A stretch of 64,000 nt of DNA. Source: Paenibacillus psychroresistens (lineage in GTDB: Bacteria; Bacillota; Bacilli; Paenibacillales; NBRC-103111). Where the stretch lies: assembly GCF_009728935.1 (NCBI RefSeq), contig NZ_CP034235.1:5717501-5781500 (forward strand), in the 5' to 3' direction. The position numbers and the translations under genes are program-made. Positions within the stretch are counted from its first letter, which is position 1; each line of letters starts with the position of its first letter. The notes below the pieces were generated by a model. That model saw only the letters and a list, made by a program, of their open reading frames with translations. It was not told where the DNA came from and ran no database searches. Shown piece by piece: positions 34,239-42,128 of the stretch.

Positions 34239-34375
34239 AAAAAAAGATGTAGGCATACGCAGCCCACATCTTAAACGATCCACTCATAAGTAGGAAAAAT
34301 ACTTTAGCATGAACCAGCCAACGTATGTCGGTCAGGTGAGAAGCGGGCGCTTCTGCTTTGGGTTATAAACACAAT
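34239..34375 (-). ncRNA. L20 leader (ribosomal protein autoregulatory element)
   Basis: The roughly 135-nt region between the promoter and infC has the conserved CCCGCTTCTCACC core with an AGAAGCG hairpin partner and ends in an intrinsic terminator (34244-34254 with 34262-34272, T7 tail). This layout matches the Bacillota infC L20 leader, in which L20 binding favours termination. Confidence 0.82.
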
Positions 34376-34381
34376 ATCTAT

Positions 34382-34410
34382 AATATACTTGATAAACATA
34401 TAGTTGTCAA
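34382..34410 (-). promoter_or_regulatory. SigA promoter of infC-rpmI-rplT
   Basis: TTGACA (34405-34410) and TATATT (34382-34387), 17 nt apart on the minus strand, 4 nt after the stop of the glycosyltransferase gene. Confidence 0.85.
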
Positions 34411-34414
34411 TCTA

Positions 34415-35650
34415 TTAGCTTGCTTGTTTTTTACGAACTTCTTCCAAACGAATAACACGAGTGTGCAAGGTGTGGCTCCATTGCTTGTTGTTTTGTGTAA
34501 AGAATGCATGGATAGTGATTGGCCACCATGAAATCAAGAACACGATAAATCCTGGGAACATCTTGAACATGCGTAATGGTGCTTTTTCCAAAATTAGAGC
34601 AAGTGGGAACTGTATATACGCACCAACTGTGAGTAAAGTAAACCAAAACGGTGAAATATCATAGGTCGATGTGAAATGCGCATGCCCTGGCAGTAATTTA
34701 TCTGCCCATAGGAAGACGGTCAATATAGAGCTTATCATTAACGTATACACGTTCATCGCATAAACCGCAGTATCTATTTTAGCCCAATTGGCTTCTTTCA
34801 AGCCCTGCCAAAGAAGTGGAAGCGAATATCTACGTGCCACATCAAAATGACCTTGCATCCATCTCAAACGTTGTGTAGCTGAAGCTTTATAGGTAAGTGG
34901 TTTCTCATCATATACTTTGGCATCATAATTAAATGTCGGGTTAATTCCTCTTTGTACACAACGCATGGTGAATTCAAGATCCTCTACCAAGCTTGTTGCT
35001 CCCCAGCCCATTTCTTTAATTAAAGCTGTGTCAAAGCACATTCCTGTACCACCTAAGAAGTTAGCCATCTTTAGATTTTGACGCGGAAGCTGCCACAAAC
35101 GGTTGCAATACCAGTAAGTAATGGCATAGGCTGCTGTAACCCAAGAATCATGTGGATTCTTAGTATCCAAGTAAGCTTGGATCACTTTGGAGCCTGAACA
35201 CAAATCATTATTCATATGAATTAAATAATCAGGACTAACTAAATTGTCAGCATCGAACATAACAATCGCATCGTAAGCTTTCGGCTGCTTCCATAATTCT
35301 TTAAGCATCCATTCAATTGCAAAGCCTTTGCCACGAAGTTTAGCGTTATGTCTTTCAAATGCATATACACCATGTTGCCTAACAATCTCTGCTGTTTTAT
35401 CGGTACAGTTATCACAAATCACCATAATATCGTACATATCTTTTGGGTAATTTAAGTTCTTCAAGTTTTCAATTAACGCTCCAACGACCTGCTCTTCATT
35501 ATGAGCGGCAACGAATATAGCGAAGGTTTTCTGTGGTGTGAATTGCTCTTTCTTCTTGTTGCGATACCATCCAAAAATACTGAGAAATAATTGATACCCT
35601 CCCACTATTGCAAGGATAATCTGCAAGCCAAATAACAAATGGTCAAACAT
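34415..35650 (-). CDS. Membrane glycosyltransferase, family GT2
   Basis: 411 residues; AAGGGGGA 9 nt before ATG. One N-terminal helix (residues 5-25), a GT-A domain with FAIFVAAHNEEQVVGALI, VICDNCTDKTAE, the metal-binding VMFDADNLVSP, the acceptor-site SLVEDLEFTMRC and processive-type QRLRWMQG, then three or four C-terminal transmembrane helices. D, DxD, ED, QxxRW are all present, as in hyaluronan, chitin and cellulose synthase-like enzymes. Predicted synthesis of an exported beta-linked polymer or lipid-linked sugar. Single gene with a long leader and Pho-box-like repeats upstream. Confidence 0.88.
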   Translation of the reverse strand: MFDHLLFGLQIILAIVGGYQLFLSIFGWYRNKKKEQFTPQKTFAIFVAAHNEEQVVGALIENLKNLNYPKDMYDIMVICDNCTDKTAEIVRQHGVYAFERHNAKLRGKGFAIEWMLKELWKQPKAYDAIVMFDADNLVSPDYLIHMNNDLCSGSKVIQAYLDTKNPHDSWVTAAYAITYWYCNRLWQLPRQNLKMANFLGGTGMCFDTALIKEMGWGATSLVEDLEFTMRCVQRGINPTFNYDAKVYDEKPLTYKASATQRLRWMQGHFDVARRYSLPLLWQGLKEANWAKIDTAVYAMNVYTLMISSILTVFLWADKLLPGHAHFTSTYDISPFWFTLLTVGAYIQFPLALILEKAPLRMFKMFPGFIVFLISWWPITIHAFFTQNNKQWSHTLHTRVIRLEEVRKKQAS

Positions 35651-35908
35651 TCCTAACGTCCCCCTTTTAAGGTTTTAATTTTCTCTCTGTGTTTAAACTT
35701 TTTAACTAGCATTGAATCAGGTGAGTTTCCATATTTGTTCCTGTATAAGATTTTCCTCTGATTCAAACTTTTTGTCAAAAGGCTCTAATAGCCCTTATAA
35801 GTCAGATAGATGCCAAATACGGGAAACTGTCCCCGTAGCAGGTGATGTTCTCCAAATCCATCCCGAAAGGTCCCGTTTACAGCCATTTACGGTTTTCCAG
35901 CCACATTT
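35651..35908 (-). other. Long structured 5' leader of the GT2 gene
   Basis: No coding potential that I trust. Features: a 9-bp inverted repeat (35712-35720 with 35758-35766), a GGCT/AGCC hairpin with TTTT, a TACGGG/CCCGTA hairpin around 35818-35840 and a GGGACC.TTTCGGG element about 35860-35875. These hairpin elements each end in ATTTGG. Could be a dispersed repeat, an attenuator or an unrecognised RNA; no known riboswitch motif fits. Confidence 0.4.
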
Positions 35909-35947
35909 CCGTAACAATATTGTAACTTTTCTGTAATATAACTGTAA
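35909..35947 (-). promoter_or_regulatory. Pho-box-like array of four 11-bp repeats
   Basis: On the minus strand TTACAG, TTACAG, TTACAA and TTACGG start exactly 11 bp apart (35942-35947, 35931-35936, 35920-35925, 35909-35914), each separated by 5 bp. This is the spacing of PhoP boxes (TT-A/C/T-A-C/A-A with N5). Orientation favours activation toward the GT2 gene; the array also lies upstream of the divergent PAP2 gene. Confidence 0.6.
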
Positions 35948-35976
35948 CATAACACCTTCAATCAGATTTCCCAGCT

Positions 35977-36004
35977 TTGACTTTTTCTATTCATCTCTTA
36001 AGAT
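35977..36004 (+). promoter_or_regulatory. Promoter of the PAP2 phosphatase gene
   Basis: TTGACT (35977-35982) and TAAGAT (35999-36004) are 16 nt apart on the plus strand, about 95 nt before the ATG. The Pho-like array is immediately upstream. Confidence 0.6.
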
Positions 36005-36100
36005 ATTTACAATGATTACACGATTGTTTTAATACTCAGTTAACATGAAGGGATTACTATAGAGGGAGTACGGAAGAAAAGCTTGGAGAGGGTGAGTTGC

Positions 36101-36625
36101 ATGGCTCGAGTCATGGATTGGTTACAGCAGCATGAAAATCAGGTTTTTCTGTGGGTCAATCAACGCAAACAGATCACTTTCATCGATATCTTTATGCAGC
36201 GCATTACACATCTTGGCGGAGCATCCGCCACAATAGCCGTTACTTTATGTTTATCCCTGTTTGCTCACGATTTTTGGCGAATGCTTGCCATACAAGCACT
36301 AATTGCACTTGCAGTTAGTCATATCCCTGTTGCCATTTTCAAGAAGAAGTATCCACGTTTGCGTCCTTATCTAGTATTGCCACAAACAAGAACATGCAAA
36401 AACCCGTTGGCAGACCACTCTTTTCCCTCCGGTCATACCACTGCGATTTTCGCAAGTATTGTCCCTTTTGCCCTGCATTCACCATTTCTAGCTTTAGCAC
36501 TTCTTCCTGTGGCATTTACTGTCGCTTATTCACGCGTGTACTTAGGGCTGCATTACCCTTCTGATTGTGCAGTTGGTGCTATGCTAGGCACTTCTTCAGC
36601 AATACTAGCTTCCGTATTCGTTTGA
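36101..36625 (+). CDS. PAP2-type undecaprenyl-diphosphatase-like phosphatase
   Basis: 174 residues; ATG 36101 follows GAGAGGGTG by 6 nt, so the in-frame TTG at 36083 is not preferred. Four or five membrane helices and the complete acid-phosphatase signature: KKKYPRLRP, DHSFPSGHTTA and SRVYLGLHYPSD. Membrane proteins of this type (BcrC group) recycle undecaprenyl pyrophosphate for wall synthesis and can give bacitracin tolerance. Its 3' end overlaps the convergent trmB by 73 nt. Its neighbour GT2 also acts on cell-envelope polymers. Confidence 0.87.
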   Translation: MARVMDWLQQHENQVFLWVNQRKQITFIDIFMQRITHLGGASATIAVTLCLSLFAHDFWRMLAIQALIALAVSHIPVAIFKKKYPRLRPYLVLPQTRTCKNPLADHSFPSGHTTAIFASIVPFALHSPFLALALLPVAFTVAYSRVYLGLHYPSDCAVGAMLGTSSAILASVFV

Positions 36626-37299
36626 AGCTTCTGCTCACCCAGAATAACCTCACAACGGTAGATCGGCATCCCTTGACCTGAAAACTTGGTTTCATATTCA
36701 GTCATGACTAAATCTGTGCGCAACCCTTCTCCGTGTAAATTGAGCGAAATATTACGCATTCGCAAACCTAAATCAGCGAATGAATTTAGTGAAAACTCAA
36801 ATAAAGACATCGAATCGGTTTTAAGTTGAATTTGGCCATCTTTGTGTAACAGTTTTGTATATTGATTCACAAATCCTGCATGCGTTAATCTCCTGCGTGC
36901 ATGACGAGCTTTCGGCCATGGATCACTGAAATTTAAATAAATGACTGCAATTTCACCTTCAGCAAATGCCTCGCTGATCTGTTCAATATTTAAAAGCACA
37001 AGAGCTAAATTAGCTAAGCTTATCTGATCATTAGTCTCACGCGAGCGTCTTGCTTTAATGCTCGCCTTGCGAATTAATTCATCATACATGTCTACGCCTA
37101 TATAATTAATTTCCGGATTCAATAAACTAAGCTCACTAATAAACTGGCCTTTACCCATCCCTAATTCGACATGAATCGGATTATTATTCTTAAAAAATTT
37201 AGAAGCCCAGCTTCCTTTATAATCTTTTGGATTTAGTACAACCAACTCTGGCTGCTGCTCCAATGCTTCTCGAATTCCTTTTACCCCACGCAATCGCAT
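36553..37299 (-). CDS. trmB: tRNA (guanine-N7)-methyltransferase
   Basis: 248 residues. SAM site VELGMGKGQFISELSLL, IGVDMYDELI, and the substrate motif YLNFSDPWPKARHARRRLTH are diagnostic; KTDSMSLFEFSL follows. Methylates G46 of tRNA variable loops. GGGGGAAAAGAA before ATG. About 20 extra C-terminal residues (TNTEASIAEEVPSIAPTA) beyond the usual end cause the 73-nt overlap with the convergent PAP2 gene. Confidence 0.93.
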   Translation of the reverse strand: MRLRGVKGIREALEQQPELVVLNPKDYKGSWASKFFKNNNPIHVELGMGKGQFISELSLLNPEINYIGVDMYDELIRKASIKARRSRETNDQISLANLALVLLNIEQISEAFAEGEIAVIYLNFSDPWPKARHARRRLTHAGFVNQYTKLLHKDGQIQLKTDSMSLFEFSLNSFADLGLRMRNISLNLHGEGLRTDLVMTEYETKFSGQGMPIYRCEVILGEQKLQTNTEASIAEEVPSIAPTAQSEG

Positions 37300-37386
37300 T
37301 TCTTTTCCCCCAACAAGCTTTTTACAAAATGATAGTCGATTGCTGGCGAGAAATCAAGATTAAACGGCTTAGCTATGTATACAAAA

Positions 37387-37422
37387 AACCGCAAAACTCC
37401 CATCAAAGGAAGCTTTGCAGTT
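37387..37422 (-). terminator. Intrinsic terminator of the WGxxGxxG gene
   Basis: A fully paired 15-bp stem with G-U pairs (37408-37422 with 37387-37401), 6-nt loop and T6 tail on the minus strand. Confidence 0.88.
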
Positions 37423-37431
37423 TATTATTGT

Positions 37432-37944
37432 TTAATGCTTGCCATCGGAATGCTCGCGATCCCTATTGCTGTTATTGTTACGTAAACCAATTAATCCTAA
37501 CAGCCCAAGCAGTCCCATCCAACCCCAATTGTTATTGTCGTTGTCTGTTGCTGCAGTAGCCCGATAGTTGTAGCCTCTCATAGTGCCGTTGGTATTGTAG
37601 CTTGTCGAGCTAGTGCCACCATATCCTGGTGTCGACATAATTCGTGACGTTGTTCCGTTGGTGCCATAACTGCCATAACTTCCATACGTTGGCGAAGTGG
37701 TCGGTGTGATTCCGTATACTCCAGTACCGGTCATACCTGTCCCAGAAACGCCTGTTGTTCCCATGTTTCCTGCTCCTACGCCTCTGTTGCCGCCTAATAT
37801 GCTGCCACTCCCGGTATTATCCGTTGAAGTGGTTGAGCTCACTCCCATCCCGTTGTTTGCACCAAGCATTCCTGCCGCAAAACCTTGCGCTGCGAATACC
37901 AGTGAAAATACGAGCACGACCATGGCTATTGTAAGCTTCTTCAA
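37432..37944 (-). CDS. Secreted protein with C-terminal WGxxGxxG-type motif
   Basis: 170 residues from TTG 37944 with GGAGG 7 nt upstream; the longer frame overlaps the divergent mnmL gene and lacks a site. Signal peptide 1-23, then a Gly/Ser/Thr/Tyr-rich low-complexity region (GTTGVSGTGMTGTGVYGI, YGSYGSYGTNG) and an end of the form NWGWMGLLGLLGLIGLRN followed by a basic tail. The hydrophobic-plus-arginine end is that of the WGxxGxxG family, resembling a protein-sorting tail. The sorting partner is unknown and none is visible here. It has its own terminator. Confidence 0.75.
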   Translation of the reverse strand: MKKLTIAMVVLVFSLVFAAQGFAAGMLGANNGMGVSSTTSTDNTGSGSILGGNRGVGAGNMGTTGVSGTGMTGTGVYGITPTTSPTYGSYGSYGTNGTTSRIMSTPGYGGTSSTSYNTNGTMRGYNYRATAATDNDNNNWGWMGLLGLLGLIGLRNNNSNRDREHSDGKH

Positions 37945-38091
37945 TTCATAACCTCCTTCTTTGTATTGGTGATCTGGTACAATTATATTTTCCGCAATTT
38001 CTAAGAAATTTAGCCTAGATTTTAATGGGAGTGCATTTACCAACGGAATGGGATAAAATAAAGGAATCATTGTAGCGGAGGTTTTAGTTAA

Positions 38092-39084
38092 ATGGAACAA
38101 CATATATCGCAACAATCCCCTTTACTATGGGCGAACAAGCGATTTCATACATGGAATTATGAGATGCGGGAGCAATTCAATTGTAAAGTGTTTAAAGTTA
38201 TGTTAGATGCAGGCTTCACTTGCCCAAACCGTGATGGCTCTATAGCAGCAGGCGGATGTACATTTTGCAGCGCTCGTGGTTCAGGTGATTTTGCAGGTAG
38301 TCGTCGAGATGATTTAGTTACCCAATTCAACACCATTCGAGATCTGCAGCATAAAAAATGGCCAGAAGCTAGCTACATTGGTTATTTTCAAGCTTATACA
38401 AATACTTATGCACCTGTTTCTGAGCTGCGCGAGTACTTTGAGCTTGTTTTGCAGCAGCCTGGTGTAGTTGGTTTGTCAATTGCAACGCGTCCAGATTGTT
38501 TGCCGGATGATGTTGTTGAATATTTAGCTGAGTTGAATGAACGAACGTATCTTTGGGTGGAAATGGGACTACAAACAGTTCATGAAACCACATCGCAATT
38601 AATAAATCGCGCGCATGATACCCAATGCTTTCTGGATGGGGTTGCAAAGCTGCGTAAACATAAAATACGGACCTGTGCACACATTATTTATGGACTACCC
38701 GGAGAGACTAATGAGATGATGCTGGAGACAGGCCGTGCCGTTGGCGCCATGGATGTACAAGGGATCAAAATTCACTTGCTTCATCTAATGAAGAAAACAC
38801 CGATGGTTAAGCAATATGAGGCTGGGCTGTTACAATTCCTCGAAATGGATCAGTATGTGAAGCTTGTTATTGATACTCTTGAGCTGCTGCCACCTGAAAT
38901 GATCATCCATCGACTGACTGGCGATGCTCCACGCGACTTATTGATCGGTCCGATGTGGAGTCAGAAGAAATGGGAAGTGCTGAATGCTTTAGATGATGAG
39001 CTGAAAAGTAGAAATAGCTGGCAGGGCAAGCTGTGGCGCGGGGTACTTTCTGATTCAGCAACGGAGTCTTCTGTATGGGTTTAG
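38092..39084 (+). CDS. mnmL: Radical SAM protein of the YtqA / MnmL type
   Basis: 330 residues; GGAGG 12 nt before ATG. The radical SAM iron-sulfur motif is AGFTCPNRDGS with GGCTFCSARG, in the TIGR01212 spacing; SLSIATRPDCLPD-like and MGLQTVHETTSQLINRAHD follow. B. subtilis YtqA has been linked with YtqB to conversion of cmnm5U to mnm5U at tRNA wobble positions, independent of MnmC. The gene overlaps the YtqB-type methyltransferase by 10 nt, supporting the pairing. The symbol follows that recent naming; conservation is seen, function is inherited by homology. Confidence 0.85.
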   Translation: MEQHISQQSPLLWANKRFHTWNYEMREQFNCKVFKVMLDAGFTCPNRDGSIAAGGCTFCSARGSGDFAGSRRDDLVTQFNTIRDLQHKKWPEASYIGYFQAYTNTYAPVSELREYFELVLQQPGVVGLSIATRPDCLPDDVVEYLAELNERTYLWVEMGLQTVHETTSQLINRAHDTQCFLDGVAKLRKHKIRTCAHIIYGLPGETNEMMLETGRAVGAMDVQGIKIHLLHLMKKTPMVKQYEAGLLQFLEMDQYVKLVIDTLELLPPEMIIHRLTGDAPRDLLIGPMWSQKKWEVLNALDDELKSRNSWQGKLWRGVLSDSATESSVWV

Positions 39085-39653
39085 CATCCGTTTTGGAATT
39101 TGCACGTCATGTTGTTGAGACTAAGGTAAAAGCAGGAGATTTAGCGATTGATGCAACTGTAGGACAAGGGCATGACACGCTTCTACTAGCTGAGTTAGTT
39201 GGTGACGATGGGAAAGTGTTTGGCTTTGATATCCAAGAGGCGGCAATAGCGATTGCTCGTGATCGCATCCATGCTAAATTAGGCTCAAACCACTCTGTAA
39301 ACTGGGTACATGGCTCACACGAATTCATGCTGCAGGATCTTCCTGCGGAATGGCAAGGCCAAGTAAGTGCTGTTATGTTTAATCTTGGTTATTTGCCGGG
39401 GTATGATCATAAGATTACAACTAATTATAAATCGACTTTAGCGGGTCTAGACGCTGCAGTTCAGCTTTTGCAAACTGGCGGGGTGATAACCATTGTCGCA
39501 TATACCGGTCATGAAGGTGCCCAAGAAGAAGCGGATGCCATTGAAAAATGGGCTGCACAGCTACCACAGAAGCAATTTAATGTATTAACCTATAAATTTA
39601 TTAACCAAGCTAACCATCCTCCGTATTTACTCGTTGTGGAGAAAAGAACTTAG
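39075..39653 (+). CDS. mnmM: rRNA/tRNA-type SAM methyltransferase, YtqB / MnmM
   Basis: 192 residues. Rossmann motifs AIDATVGQGHDTLLLAEL, GFDIQEAAI, and FNLGYLPGYDHKITT as the catalytic NPPY-like site. The YtqB group is reported to methylate nm5U to mnm5U in tRNA. The ATG sits inside the end of mnmL (10-nt overlap), and GGAG is 8 nt upstream. A terminator follows. Confidence 0.87.
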   Translation: MGLASVLEFARHVVETKVKAGDLAIDATVGQGHDTLLLAELVGDDGKVFGFDIQEAAIAIARDRIHAKLGSNHSVNWVHGSHEFMLQDLPAEWQGQVSAVMFNLGYLPGYDHKITTNYKSTLAGLDAAVQLLQTGGVITIVAYTGHEGAQEEADAIEKWAAQLPQKQFNVLTYKFINQANHPPYLLVVEKRT

Positions 39654-39678
39654 TCGAGCAATCATTATGTTAACAAAA

Positions 39679-39713
39679 AAAAGAAGCTACTCTATAAAAA
39701 GAGTGCTTCTTTT
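39679..39713. terminator. Bidirectional intrinsic terminator
   Basis: A 14-bp stem with a single bulge (39679-39693 with 39700-39713) with A- and T-runs at both ends. It overlaps the last codons of the leftward radical SAM gene ending at 39692. Confidence 0.85.
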
Positions 39714-41467
39714 TCTTGTTGCAGGGTCTGCAGATAAAATTGCGGTTTCATTAAGCCCGCTTCAGGATTGAAATATACAATTAAGCGGGTTATCTGGTTG
39801 TAATCAATGACACCTTCACTCAAATAGCTCTCTAGATGAAAAGGCAGCTCCTCAACAAGCACATGCTTATGCATATCCTTTTCATTCAACTGTAGCTCTG
39901 CAAAAGCAAGAGATATCTCCTGCGGATAATCCGCTAACCGCTTCATATAACTGTTAAGCTGCTTCTTCTCCAATGTAAATTCCCACCAGATTTTACGCGG
40001 CTTATATTTATGGTTGAGGAAGTAGTCCAGCTTCATTAAACCTTCAATTAATGACTTCTCGCCTGTACCGCGATGCTCTAGAAATTGCTGCAGCCGACTG
40101 AATAAATCTTCGAGCTGATGCCCAATTTTTTGCCAGCCTCGCTCTTCCCAATAATCTCCAAACTGCTGGAAGAAATCAAACGGTGAGGCAAATTCATATT
40201 TAATTAAATATTTGACTGTATGATCCATGCGATGGGCATTCCAATACTTCTCTAAAACATCCTCTACCCGTTTAATTTTGATCAAATCCGAGAATGGCAG
40301 AATGTCATTGCCCAATATCTCATAAGGGGCATGATCCATATAGATGTAGCCATATTTATCCGCATCATTCCGCATACCTGTACCGCGCAGCATTTTCAAA
40401 AAGCCCAATTGCAGCTCCTCAGGCCCCAATGCAAAAACATCATTAAAGGTTTTGCGGAAGGAATCGTAATTCTCTTCAGGCAAGCCAGCGATCAAGTCCA
40501 AATGCTGAGCAATTTTGCCGCTGCTTTTGATCTTCTCCACGGTCCGTGATAGTTTACTGAAATTTTGGCGTCTCTGTACCAGTTCATTGGTTTTATCGTT
40601 TGTCGATTGCACGCCGATCTCGAAGCGGAATACACCTGGAGGCGCATTTTCTGATAAATAATCCAGTACTTCAGGCCGCATAATATCCGCTGTAATTTCA
40701 AATTGGAAGACGCAGCCCTGATGGTTGGCAATCAGAAATTCAAAAACCTCCATTGCATACTCGCGCTTAATATTAAAGGTACGATCGACAAATTTAATTA
40801 ATTTAGCACCGGAAGCAATCAAATAGAGGATTTCCGACTTCGTCCGCTCCATATCGAAGTATCGCACCCCCACTTCAATACTCGACAAACAGAATTGACA
40901 GCTAAACGGACAGCCACGGCTTGTTTCAAAATAAACTACACGATTCGCCAAGTGAGGCACATCTTCAGCGAAACGGTAAGGGGTTGGAATATCATTTAAA
41001 TTCAATTTAGGACGACCCGGATTGAGAATAATTTCCTCGCCCTTGCGATAAGCAACTCCATAAACAAAATGATACTTACGAGTCCCTTCAATCTCCTGTA
41101 AAAGATGGTGAAAGGTTTCTTCGCCTTCACCCATGACAATAAAATCAATCTCTGGAATTCGCTTCATCCAGTATTCCGTATCATACGAAACCTCAGGTCC
41201 ACCTAGAAGAATTATCAGCTCAGGCATAATTTTTTTGATCATACTGATCACTTGAATCGTCTCTTCAATGTTCCAGATGTAGCAAGAGAATCCCAAAACA
41301 GTAGGCTTGCGATTATACAAATCCCCCACAATGTTCATTACAGGATCTTTGATGGTATATTCAGCTATGTCGATTGGAAAGTCTTTCTCGCAAAAGGATT
41401 TCAAATAGCGCAAAGCTAATGAGGTATGAATATATTTGGCATTCAAGGTAGACAATACAACATTCAT
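39692..41467 (-). CDS. B12-binding radical SAM protein with DUF4080-like C-terminus
   Basis: 591 residues. N-terminal cobalamin-binding Rossmann domain (MNVVLSTLNAKYIHTSLALR, GFSCYIWNIEETIQVI, LLGGPEVSYDTEYWM), then the radical SAM domain with FETSRGCPFSCQFCLSSIE (CxxxCxxC) and FRFEIGVQSTND, and a C-terminal helical extension of about 160 residues. Many members of this B12/radical SAM class are methyltransferases or unknown. Cannot assign a substrate. Monocistronic. Confidence 0.87.
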   Translation of the reverse strand: MNVVLSTLNAKYIHTSLALRYLKSFCEKDFPIDIAEYTIKDPVMNIVGDLYNRKPTVLGFSCYIWNIEETIQVISMIKKIMPELIILLGGPEVSYDTEYWMKRIPEIDFIVMGEGEETFHHLLQEIEGTRKYHFVYGVAYRKGEEIILNPGRPKLNLNDIPTPYRFAEDVPHLANRVVYFETSRGCPFSCQFCLSSIEVGVRYFDMERTKSEILYLIASGAKLIKFVDRTFNIKREYAMEVFEFLIANHQGCVFQFEITADIMRPEVLDYLSENAPPGVFRFEIGVQSTNDKTNELVQRRQNFSKLSRTVEKIKSSGKIAQHLDLIAGLPEENYDSFRKTFNDVFALGPEELQLGFLKMLRGTGMRNDADKYGYIYMDHAPYEILGNDILPFSDLIKIKRVEDVLEKYWNAHRMDHTVKYLIKYEFASPFDFFQQFGDYWEERGWQKIGHQLEDLFSRLQQFLEHRGTGEKSLIEGLMKLDYFLNHKYKPRKIWWEFTLEKKQLNSYMKRLADYPQEISLAFAELQLNEKDMHKHVLVEELPFHLESYLSEGVIDYNQITRLIVYFNPEAGLMKPQFYLQTLQQEKEALFL

Positions 41468-41548
41468 AGTTAGAACCTTCTCACTTTAGTTTGTCCTCCT
41501 ATTCTATCTTAAAGAGGTTCAAATAAAAAGATGACCTGAGAATTAGGA

Positions 41549-41599
41549 TTGACATGTAACCAAATGGTATCGTATATTATTCATGAAACCATTTGGTTT
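41549..41599 (+). promoter_or_regulatory. Promoter with two AACCAAATGGT operator sites
   Basis: TTGACA (41549-41554) and TATATT (41573-41578) are 18 nt apart. AACCAAATGGT lies in the spacer (41558-41568), and the same site is inverted just after the -10 (ACCATTTGGTT at 41588-41598). Two inverted copies astride a promoter are typical of a repressor operator; no ArsR-type regulator gene is adjacent. Confidence 0.7.
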
Positions 41600-41632
41600 C
41601 GTTTATCCAATAACAATTATGGAGGCATTTTA

Positions 41633-42055
41633 ATGGACAACAACACTCAAGACACTTTACCCGCAATAAGGAATACTTTTATGCTAAATGCACCAATAGA
41701 AAAAGTATGGGATGTAGTATCAACCTCAGAAGGTATTGCTTCATGGTTTATGCCGAATAACTTCAAAGCTGAAGTTGGCCATCAATTTGAAATAAATGCA
41801 GGTCCATTTGGAATGTCACCTTGTAAAGTAACAACAATTGACCCGCCTAATAAGCTTTCTTTTGAGTGGGGAAAAGATTGGATGCTTACATTTGAACTAA
41901 AAGACATAGACAATAAAACTGAATTTACACTTACACATTCAGGCTGGGATGCTAATAAAGTTACTGAATTCGGACAATCTCATGAGGAAGTTCGTAAAAT
42001 GATGAGCGGAGGCTGGGTTGGTTTAGAAGCTAAGCTGGTTTCTTTGTTCGCTTGA
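41633..42055 (+). CDS. SRPBCC / AHSA1-like protein
   Basis: 140 residues from ATG 41633 with GGAGG 7 nt upstream; the longer frame starts before the operator. Starts with the beta-strand NTFMLNAPIEKVWDVVSTSE, then GIASWFMPNNFKAEVG, KLSFEWGKDW, LTHSGWD and a C-terminal helix, the fold of activators of Hsp90 ATPase-like proteins. In Bacilli such genes often stand with ArsR-family repressors and are linked to detoxification or membrane stress. Ligand unknown. Its promoter carries two operator copies. Confidence 0.85.
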   Translation: MDNNTQDTLPAIRNTFMLNAPIEKVWDVVSTSEGIASWFMPNNFKAEVGHQFEINAGPFGMSPCKVTTIDPPNKLSFEWGKDWMLTFELKDIDNKTEFTLTHSGWDANKVTEFGQSHEEVRKMMSGGWVGLEAKLVSLFA

Positions 42056-42082
42056 TTGAAACTAAATCTTGTTTAATTAAAC

Positions 42083-42115
42083 ACAGCTCATCTCGATTTA
42101 TACGAGACGAGCTGT
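42083..42115 (+). terminator. Intrinsic terminator of the SRPBCC gene
   Basis: A 13-bp stem with one mismatch (42083-42095 with 42103-42115), a short loop and TTTT tail, 27 nt past the SRPBCC stop. It may also serve the convergent permease. Confidence 0.75.
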
Positions 42116-42128
42116 TTTCATAAACACA

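Noticed and set aside
35651..35900. c-di-GMP (GEMM) or c-di-AMP (ydaO) riboswitch before the GT2 gene
   Set aside because: Neither conserved core can be found; only generic hairpins are visible.
35712..35936. Plus-strand frame of 74 codons in the GT2 leader
   Set aside because: No ribosome binding site, runs across hairpins and the Pho-like array; regulatory use is more likely.
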